This document shows positions 58,255 to 64,000 of a DNA stretch of 64,000 bases, in pieces. Both the position numbers and the translations under genes were made by a program. The stretch spans positions 986,695 to 1,050,694 of the forward strand of contig NC_009051.1 of assembly GCF_000015825.1 (NCBI RefSeq), read 5' to 3'. Numbering within the stretch: the first letter of the stretch is position 1; every line of letters begins with the position of its first letter. The stretch is from Methanoculleus marisnigri JR1. GTDB taxonomy: Archaea > Halobacteriota > Methanomicrobia > Methanomicrobiales > Methanoculleaceae. A model generated the notes under the pieces. The model saw only the letters and a program-made list of their open reading frames with translations, was not told where the DNA came from and made no database searches.

Positions 58255-59208
58255 TCACCCGAGCACCAGGATCCGGCGGGTCAGGCTCTTGTGCACCCGC
58301 TGCTCGTGCTCCTGCAGGACGGTGAAGTGGCGGGCGGCGATCGGCGTGATGTCGCGATGCGTGACGACGACTGCGCGCCTCCCCGGCCGGAGGATGCGGC
58401 GGATTTCGGCAAGCGATCCGTCGTAGAGCCGGTCCATGCTCTCTCCGTGGATCCGGACCGACTGGCCGTAGGGGAGGTCGGTCACGACCGAATCAAGCGC
58501 CCCGTCGCAGACCGGGACCGCCGTGGCGTCGGCGATCAGCACGTCCGAGCCCGGGAGGTTCTGCCGGTAGCCGTCGACCATCGCGGGGTCGAAGTCGCTC
58601 CCGAGGATCCGGACGCCGATCTCCCGGGCTTCGAGCAGGATCCCGCCGGTGCCGCAGAAGGGGTCATAGACCACTTCGCCGGGGCGGACAAGGGAGATGT
58701 TGACGAGCGCCCGGGCCATCCGGGGCATCATCACCCCGGGGTGGAAGAACGGCCGGCGCATGGGGTTCCGCGCCTCGAACGCCCCCCGGTCGATCTTTCG
58801 GATGACGCGGCCGAAGTAGCAGCGGTCTTCCGAGACGACGGCGCGGTACTCCTCGACCGGGTCGCGGAGCGAGACCGGGCCGGCAATCAGGCTCCCGATC
58901 AGCCGTTCCAGGTCGAGACGCTCGATATCCATCCTGCTCCCCTGGATCATCTTCCCCCGGCCGACGAACGGCTTCTCAGTCGTGATGGCACGGTCGCGGA
59001 GGAGTTCCGTAAACGCTGCCCTTGTGGGCTCGCACTCCCCGAGGTACTCCATCACCACATGCGTCAGGGCGAGGCGCCCGGCGGCCTCCGGTTCCGGGCA
59101 CTCCGCGACCGCGACCTGGGTCCTCCGGTCGAGCACCGTGCCCACGCACTCCAGTTCCATGGCAGGGAGGTCGGGGTGCTCGCCGGAGAGTTCGAAGAGC
59201 AGCTTCAT
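58255..59208 (-). CDS. tRNA (guanine-10-N2)-methyltransferase (Trm-G10 type)
   Basis: The 317-residue protein has an N-terminal THUMP-like region and the methyltransferase core VYDPFCGTGGILLEAREIG (motif I), then VVTDLPYGQSVRIHGESM (motif IV, DLPYG variant of DPPY). This matches the archaeal tRNA G10 N2-methyltransferase family. It would modify guanosine-10 of tRNAs. The start MKLLFELSGEHPDLP is family-like. Confidence 0.87.
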   Translation of the reverse strand: MKLLFELSGEHPDLPAMELECVGTVLDRRTQVAVAECPEPEAAGRLALTHVVMEYLGECEPTRAAFTELLRDRAITTEKPFVGRGKMIQGSRMDIERLDLERLIGSLIAGPVSLRDPVEEYRAVVSEDRCYFGRVIRKIDRGAFEARNPMRRPFFHPGVMMPRMARALVNISLVRPGEVVYDPFCGTGGILLEAREIGVRILGSDFDPAMVDGYRQNLPGSDVLIADATAVPVCDGALDSVVTDLPYGQSVRIHGESMDRLYDGSLAEIRRILRPGRRAVVVTHRDITPIAARHFTVLQEHEQRVHKSLTRRILVLG

Positions 59209-59395
59209 TCCTATGGTATTGGGGGCGTGGGGCGATAAAGCGGGGGGATGGGGGATGCGACTGGCCGAAGGGCGGGATGGTGTGGCGGGTGTGAGGGGTC
59301 TGGTGGACGTGGATAATTACTGCCTCTTCGGTTGAATGTAATCCGAGATCCAGCGTGCATGAGTTTAGGTCATGAGGACATTTACACACCCCTTG

Positions 59396-59556
59396 GCACG
59401 GATTTCCCATGGATATCGCCATTGGGGGAGGGGCTGACGGGGAGGGGGGAGTATTCCCCCCTCGAAACTCTTCGAGTTTCTCATGCTCACTCCGTTCGCA
59501 CTCCCCATTGTCCCCACCCCCCTCTCGGGGATAGCCACCACGGTCCACTGTACCGG
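59396..59556. repeat. Dispersed mosaic element, complete copy
   Basis: In the 500-bp gap between trm-G10 and dnaJ. It reads GCACGGATTTCCCATGGATA, TCGCC, then GGGGCTGACGGGGAGGGGGG, GAAACTC TTC GAGTTTC, and ends GGGGATAGCCACCA with CGGTCCACTGTACCGGG. It is largely the reverse of the first part of the copy at 57410. No gene is visible in the gap. Confidence 0.82.
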
Positions 59557-59708
59557 GCTTTGTGCTCGCATCTGCTGTTTCCGTGGTCATTCATCACACA
59601 TCCAGCTGTTTTCCCAGCAAATGCGACCCACTGCCCTCTCGGATCAAGAAGTATGCCTAAAGTGGGATCTAAAAAGAAGATAGCTGATAAAGCAAGAGGG
59701 ATCCCCCC

Positions 59709-60851
59709 TCACTTCACCGACTCTTTCATCTTGTCGACGACGTCCTGAAAGAAGCCCTTGCCCTTCTTCGCGGAGGGTTTGTGCCCCCCGATCTCGAGCA
59801 GACGCTCATAGAGTTCGCGCTCCTCGTCCGTCAGGCGCTCGGGCACGACGATGTGCACCCGCACCAGCATGTCGCCGGGCTTCGTCTGCCACCGCACGCC
59901 CTCGCCCCGTATCTTCAGCCCGGTGTTGTGCTGCACGCCGGCGGGGATATCCAGGACGACCGTGCGCCCGTCGATCGTCTGCACCTCGACCTCGGAGCCC
60001 AGCACCGCCTGCGCCGGGGAGATATCGACGGTCGTCTCCAGGTCGTCACCCCGCCGGGTGAACGTCCTGTGCGGCGCGACGCTGATCTCGATGTAGAGGT
60101 CCCCCGGCGGCGCACCGTAATCCCCGGCGTCGCCGTAGCCCTCCATCCGGAGGCGCATGCCCGTATCCACGCCCGGCGGAACCCGGACCTTCACGGTCTG
60201 CCGGCCACGCCGGTGCCCGGTTCCGCCGCAGGCCTTGCACCGGGTCTCGGGGACCTTCCCCCGGCCACCGCAGGTGGTGCAGGGCGTCATCCGGACGAAG
60301 TTCCCGAAGATGGACTGGCTCATCTGCCGCATCTGGCCGCTGCCGCCGCAGGTCGGGCAGGTGGTGGTCTTCTTCGTCTCGCTCCCCGTCCCGTCGCACT
60401 CCGGACAGGGCTCGACGTGGTCGACGCCGACCTCCTTCTCGGTCCCGAACGCCGCCTCCTCGAGCGTGATGCGCATCTTCATCAGGAGGTCGGCGCCGGG
60501 GCGCGGGCCGGCACGCTGCCTGCCCCCGCCGCCGAAGAAGGTCTCGAAAATATCCCCGAACCCGGAGAAGTCGGCGCTGAACCCGCCCGAGTATCCGCCG
60601 CCGCCGGCGTACGAGCCACGGGACGCGTTACTGTAGGCGTCGTGCCCCATGTTGTCGTACTGGGCGCGTTTCTGCGCATCAGAGAGGACGCTATAGGCCT
60701 CGTTGATCTTCTTGAACTTCTCCTCGGCCCCCGGTTCCTTGCAGACGTCGGGGTGGTATTTTCGGGCCAGGTTCCGGTAGGCTTTCTTGATCTCCTTATC
60801 ATCGGCGCTTTTCGAGACACCGAGGATATCATAGTAGCTGTCCGGACCCAT
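59709..60851 (-). CDS. dnaJ: Chaperone protein DnaJ
   Basis: The 380-residue protein has the J domain ([23 protein letters not shown] in YHPDVCK), the glycine-rich region ([17 protein letters not shown]), four CxxCxGxG zinc repeats ([33 protein letters not shown]) and the C-terminal client-binding domain. It is the Hsp40 cochaperone of DnaK. ATG 60851 was chosen; it follows the dnaK stop by five bases. Confidence 0.96.
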   Translation of the reverse strand: MGPDSYYDILGVSKSADDKEIKKAYRNLARKYHPDVCKEPGAEEKFKKINEAYSVLSDAQKRAQYDNMGHDAYSNASRGSYAGGGGYSGGFSADFSGFGDIFETFFGGGGRQRAGPRPGADLLMKMRITLEEAAFGTEKEVGVDHVEPCPECDGTGSETKKTTTCPTCGGSGQMRQMSQSIFGNFVRMTPCTTCGGRGKVPETRCKACGGTGHRRGRQTVKVRVPPGVDTGMRLRMEGYGDAGDYGAPPGDLYIEISVAPHRTFTRRGDDLETTVDISPAQAVLGSEVEVQTIDGRTVVLDIPAGVQHNTGLKIRGEGVRWQTKPGDMLVRVHIVVPERLTDEERELYERLLEIGGHKPSAKKGKGFFQDVVDKMKESVK

Positions 60852-60856
60852 CGACC

Positions 60857-62686
60857 TCACTCTTTGACTTCGTAATCGGCATCGACGACGGTATCGTCCT
60901 TCTTCGCGGCCCCTTCCGTCTGCTGCTGCTGGGCGGCGGCCGCCTGTGCCTGCTGGTACATCTTTGTCGTGAGTGCATATACCGCTTCGGTCAGGGCATC
61001 CATCTTCTGCTTGATCGCCTCGAGGTCGTCGCCCTCGAGCGCCTTCTTGAGGTCGGCGATCGCGCTCTCGATCTTCTCTTTGTCCGCGGCCTCGATCGAA
61101 TCGCCCGCGTCCTTCATCGCCCGCTCGGCGGTGAAGATAGCGGTGTCGGCGGTGTTCCTGATTTCGATCTCCTCGCGATTCTTCTGGTCCTCCGCCTCGA
61201 ACTTCTTCGCCTCGTCCATCATCCGCTGGATCTCGGCTTCGGACGGGCGGGAGTCCTGCGGCTTGATGGTGATCGACTGCTCGTTCCCGGTGCCGAGGTC
61301 CTTTGCCGAGACGTGGACGATACCGTTTGCGTCGATATCGAACGTGACCTCGATCTGCGGGATGCCACGCGGCGCCGGCGGGATGCCGGTGAGCTGGAAT
61401 CGGCCCAGGGTGAAGTTGTCCTTCGCGAGCGCCCGCTCGCCCTGCATCACGTGGATCTCCACCGAGGTCTGGCCGTCGGCGGCGGTCGAGAAGATCTGGC
61501 TCTTCCTTGTCGGGATGGTGGTGTTGCGCTCGATGAGCTTCGTCGCGATGCCGCCGAGCGTCTCTATGCCGAGCGAGAGCGGCGTCACGTCGAGGAGCAG
61601 GACGTCCTTCGTCTCGCCGGTCAGCACGCCTGCCTGGATGGCGGCGCCGAGGGCGACGCACTCGTCGGGGTTGATGCCTTTATCGGGCTCCTTCTTGAGG
61701 ACCTTCTTCACGGTCTCCTGGACGAGCGGGACACGGGTCGAACCTCCGACGAGGAGGATGTGGTCGATGTCGTCGGCGCCCAGTTTGGCGTCGGAGAGCG
61801 CCTGCTTCACCGGCCCGAGGGTCGAGTCGACGAGGTCGCCGATGAGCTGCTCGAACTTCGCCCGGGTCAGATCGACGTCCAGGAACTTGGGCCCGCTCTC
61901 CGTCGTGGTGATGTAGGGGAGGTTGATGTTGGTCTTCTGGACGGTGGAGAGCTCGATCTTCGCGTTCTCGGCCGCGTCGCGCAGCCGCTGCATCGCGACC
62001 GGGTCATTCCGGAGGTCGATGCCCTCCTTCTTCCTGAACTCGTCGGCCAGGTAGTCGACGACCCTCGTATCGAAGTCGTCGCCGCCGAGGCGGTTGTTGC
62101 CTGCGGTCGACTTGACCTCGAAGACGCCGTCGCCGAGCTGGAGGATCGAGACGTCGAACGTCCCGCCGCCGAGATCGTAGACGAGCACCGTGGAGTCGCC
62201 TTCCCTGTCGATGCCGTAGGCGAGCGCGCTCGCGGTCGGCTCGTTGATGATCCGGAGCACCTCGAGGCCGGCGATCGTCCCTGCGTCCTTCGTTGCCTGC
62301 CGTTGAGCGTCGTTGAAGTAGGCGGGCACCGTGATGACGGCTTTCGCGATCTTCTCGCCGAGATACTCCTCCGCGTCCAGCTTCATCTTCTGGAGGATCA
62401 TCGCGGAGATCTCCTGCGGGGTGTAGGTCTTGTCCCCGATGGTGACCTTCTCGTTCGTGCCCATCCTGCGCTTGATCGACTGGACGGTGCGGTTCGGGTT
62501 CGTGATCGCCTGCCTCTTCGCGACGTTGCCGACCAGCCGCTCGCCCTCCTTGGAGAACGCTACGACCGACGGGGTGGTTCTGCCGCCTTCGGCGTTGGCG
62601 ATGACCGTCGCCCGCCCGCCTTCCATGATTGCCATGCACGAGTTGGTTGTCCCAAGATCGATACCCAGAACTTTTTCCGAAACCAT
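60857..62686 (-). CDS. dnaK: Chaperone protein DnaK (Hsp70)
   Basis: The 609-residue protein starts [19 protein letters not shown], has [12 protein letters not shown] and the [16 protein letters not shown] linker-proximal block, and ends in a glutamine-rich tail ([15 protein letters not shown]). It uses ATP to bind and release unfolded proteins. It lies between grpE and dnaJ with gaps of four and five bases, a bacterial-type operon order often carried by methanogens. Confidence 0.97.
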   Translation of the reverse strand: MVSEKVLGIDLGTTNSCMAIMEGGRATVIANAEGGRTTPSVVAFSKEGERLVGNVAKRQAITNPNRTVQSIKRRMGTNEKVTIGDKTYTPQEISAMILQKMKLDAEEYLGEKIAKAVITVPAYFNDAQRQATKDAGTIAGLEVLRIINEPTASALAYGIDREGDSTVLVYDLGGGTFDVSILQLGDGVFEVKSTAGNNRLGGDDFDTRVVDYLADEFRKKEGIDLRNDPVAMQRLRDAAENAKIELSTVQKTNINLPYITTTESGPKFLDVDLTRAKFEQLIGDLVDSTLGPVKQALSDAKLGADDIDHILLVGGSTRVPLVQETVKKVLKKEPDKGINPDECVALGAAIQAGVLTGETKDVLLLDVTPLSLGIETLGGIATKLIERNTTIPTRKSQIFSTAADGQTSVEIHVMQGERALAKDNFTLGRFQLTGIPPAPRGIPQIEVTFDIDANGIVHVSAKDLGTGNEQSITIKPQDSRPSEAEIQRMMDEAKKFEAEDQKNREEIEIRNTADTAIFTAERAMKDAGDSIEAADKEKIESAIADLKKALEGDDLEAIKQKMDALTEAVYALTTKMYQQAQAAAAQQQQTEGAAKKDDTVVDADYEVKE

Positions 62687-62690
62687 TCTG

Positions 62691-63200
62691 TTATTCCTCC
62701 ATTCCTTTAGATACTACGACTTTTGCGCATCTGATGACCTTGTCCTGCATACAGTATCCGCGGACGGCCTCGTCGATCACGGTTCCTTCCCCGGCGTCCG
62801 AAGGGACGTAGGCGATCGCCTCGTGCCGTTCGGGGTCGAAGGGAAGGTTCCGGCATTCGATGGGTGTGATGCCGTGCCGTTCGAGGATGGTCATGAAGAG
62901 TTTCTTGATCTGCTCCATCCCTTCCGGGAGGCCTGCACCCTCGGCTCTCTCCGCCCGCTCGAAGTTGTCTACGACCTCGAGCAACTCCACCGCGAAATTC
63001 TCGATGGCGAACGTCGTACGGGCGTCGAGTTCCCGGTCCATTCTTTTGCGGTAGTTGTCGAAATCCGCCGCAAGGCGCAGATAACGGCTGTTAAGGTCGT
63101 CATATGCATTCTGCAGCTCTTCAAGCGCCGGAGATGCTGCATCCGCCTCGTTTGCGAGATTCTGTTGCTTCTCGTTTGGTTCGGATGTATCCTCCTTCAT
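62691..63200 (-). CDS. grpE: Nucleotide exchange factor GrpE
   Basis: The 169-residue protein has a coiled-coil N-terminal half ([20 protein letters not shown]) and the GrpE core ([40 protein letters not shown], and the ending [12 protein letters not shown]). It releases ADP from DnaK. ATG 63200 was chosen over a TTG 18 bases upstream. Confidence 0.94.
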   Translation of the reverse strand: MKEDTSEPNEKQQNLANEADAASPALEELQNAYDDLNSRYLRLAADFDNYRKRMDRELDARTTFAIENFAVELLEVVDNFERAERAEGAGLPEGMEQIKKLFMTILERHGITPIECRNLPFDPERHEAIAYVPSDAGEGTVIDEAVRGYCMQDKVIRCAKVVVSKGMEE

Positions 63201-63261
63201 ACGCCTAACCTGCTTCAAAACGATGTAATGGAGTTGTTCGTTTATTTATTGTAATGTGGTT

Positions 63262-63274
63262 CTATATAATATTA
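63262..63274 (-). promoter_or_regulatory. Promoter TATA box of the grpE-dnaK-dnaJ operon
   Basis: The plus strand TCTATATAATATTA (minus TAATATTATATAGA) lies about 65 bases upstream of the grpE ATG, in the 301-bp gap shared with purH (63201-63501). No heat-shock element was recognised beyond the TATA region. Confidence 0.6.
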
Positions 63275-63468
63275 ACTCTGACTGCAGAAATCTGCCTCCG
63301 GTGACATCCCGGATTTCCGATTGGACATCCGTTCGCCGGTATTCTTCCCCCGGTATCCGGATCCGCGCGAGGTGCAGCGCCCTCCTCGCCGGTCATGCCG
63401 GCGTTCCCCATGGCAGGGCCTGCGGTTTTCCTGCCGTGGAAATCGCGGCCGGTTCTGCGGGCAGCGCC

Positions 63469-63478
63469 AGATATATCT
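63469..63478 (+). promoter_or_regulatory. TATA box for purH
   Basis: AGATATATCT lies ~24 bases upstream of the purH ATG at 63502, implying a short leader. The rest of the grpE-purH gap shows no gene. Confidence 0.62.
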
Positions 63479-63501
63479 CTCTACCCCTCTCATGTGTACC
63501 C

Positions 63502-64000
63502 ATGAAGTGGGCACTGCTGTCTGTCTGGGACAAGGCAGGCATCGTCGATCTCGCAAAGGTGCTTATCGAGCACGATTACGGGATCCTGAGTTCCGGCGGC
63601 ACCGGGGCCGAACTCGCGCGGGCGGGGATTTCGTTCACCGACGTCTCCGCCTACACGGGCTTTCCCGAAATGATGCACGGTCGGGTCAAGACCCTCCACC
63701 CGAAGATCCACGGGGGGATCCTCGGCCGCCGCGGCATCGACGATGCCGTGATGCAGGAGCACGGCATCGAGCCGATCGACCTCGTGGTGGTGAACCTCTA
63801 CCCCTTCGAGGCGATGAGCGGCAAGGGCCTCTCTCTTGAGGAGATCATCGAGTACATCGATATCGGTGGCCCGGCGATGGTGCGTGCGGCGGCGAAGAAC
63901 CATAAGCACGTCGCGGTCGTCGCGGATCCCGGCGACTACGGGATGGTCGCGGACGCCGTCCGGCGGGGCGGGTTCTCTCCTGAAGAGCGGTTGAACCTCG
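63502..64000 (+). CDS. purH: IMP cyclohydrolase / AICAR formyltransferase, N-terminal part
   Basis: The visible ~166 residues form the MGS-type domain of Pur[21 protein letters not shown], then [35 protein letters not shown], and [13 protein letters not shown] and [20 protein letters not shown]. The gene runs off the right edge, so it cannot be told whether the formyltransferase domain is fused or absent, as in some archaea. It completes the last steps of IMP synthesis. Confidence 0.94.
   Translation, partial: MKWALLSVWDKAGIVDLAKVLIEHDYGILSSGGTGAELARAGISFTDVSAYTGFPEMMHGRVKTLHPKIHGGILGRRGIDDAVMQEHGIEPIDLVVVNLYPFEAMSGKGLSLEEIIEYIDIGGPAMVRAAAKNHKHVAVVADPGDYGMVADAVRRGGFSPEERLNL

Overview
The window is a GC-rich chromosome segment from a methanogenic archaeon, most likely of the order Methanomicrobiales and Methanoculleus-like. 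Evidence: CDP-archaeol synthase beside a tetraether-lipid-synthase-like radical SAM enzyme, archaeal DnaG, archaeal UMP kinase, a cysteine-type F420-dependent formate dehydrogenase (FdhAB), several FmdE-domain proteins, archaeal TATA boxes a short way upstream of starts, and roadblock/DUF2226 proteins. The genus is inferred from recall; no search was run.

Layout. 1-2.7 kb: argF (cut by the window edge), purD, pyrE and carS on the minus strand, then tes on plus. 5-13.2 kb: an alanine dehydrogenase/ornithine cyclodeaminase relative, then a ten-gene minus-strand block. That block holds a NiFe hydrogenase (large and small subunits), a double-cluster ferredoxin, a V4R-domain protein, three roadblock proteins, two DUF2226-type domains, a MinD ATPase and a hydrogenase maturation protease. 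It is the best candidate for an unusual system. 13.3-20.8 kb: an ATP-grasp ligase, UPF0058, dnaG, UPF0235, pyrC, two acyltransferase-like genes and hypE-hypA-hypC. 21-30 kb: a methyltransferase, msrB, a lipoprotein, an iron-sulfur flavoprotein, a 1139-residue HEAT-repeat protein, a GalT-like protein and a GT4 glycosyltransferase. 30-36.4 kb: a Mut7-C RNase, an AmmeMemoRadiSam radical SAM enzyme, pyrH, tRNA-Pro(UGG), nth, a Pit phosphate transporter and its DUF47 partner. 36.7-48.8 kb: a PAPS-reductase/cysteine-desulfurase fusion, fdhD, fdhB-fdhA, two FmdE-domain genes, a moeA fusion and a SnoaL-like gene; much of this serves molybdenum/tungsten-enzyme and formate metabolism. 49-57 kb: two META-domain secreted proteins, a phosphoglycerate mutase, a small putative DNA-binding protein behind a phased operator array, malQ, DUF2795, TIGR04255-like and dolichol-kinase-like genes. 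57.8-64 kb: a GtrA-like zinc protein, trm-G10, dnaJ-dnaK-grpE, and the start of purH.

Between genes there is a striking family of dispersed elements. They have a conserved frame (GCACGGATTTC..TATCGCC at one end, GGCGATA..CACGGTCCAGTG at the other) filled with varying combinations of mini-hairpins (4-8 bp stems, 3-5 nt loops such as GAA or TTC). Every convergent gene gap longer than about 50 bp in this window (six of six) carries one, and three more lie between co-directional genes. One copy contains a 49-bp tandem array.

Readings of protein families come from motifs recognised by eye. No alignments, structure predictions or database searches were possible.
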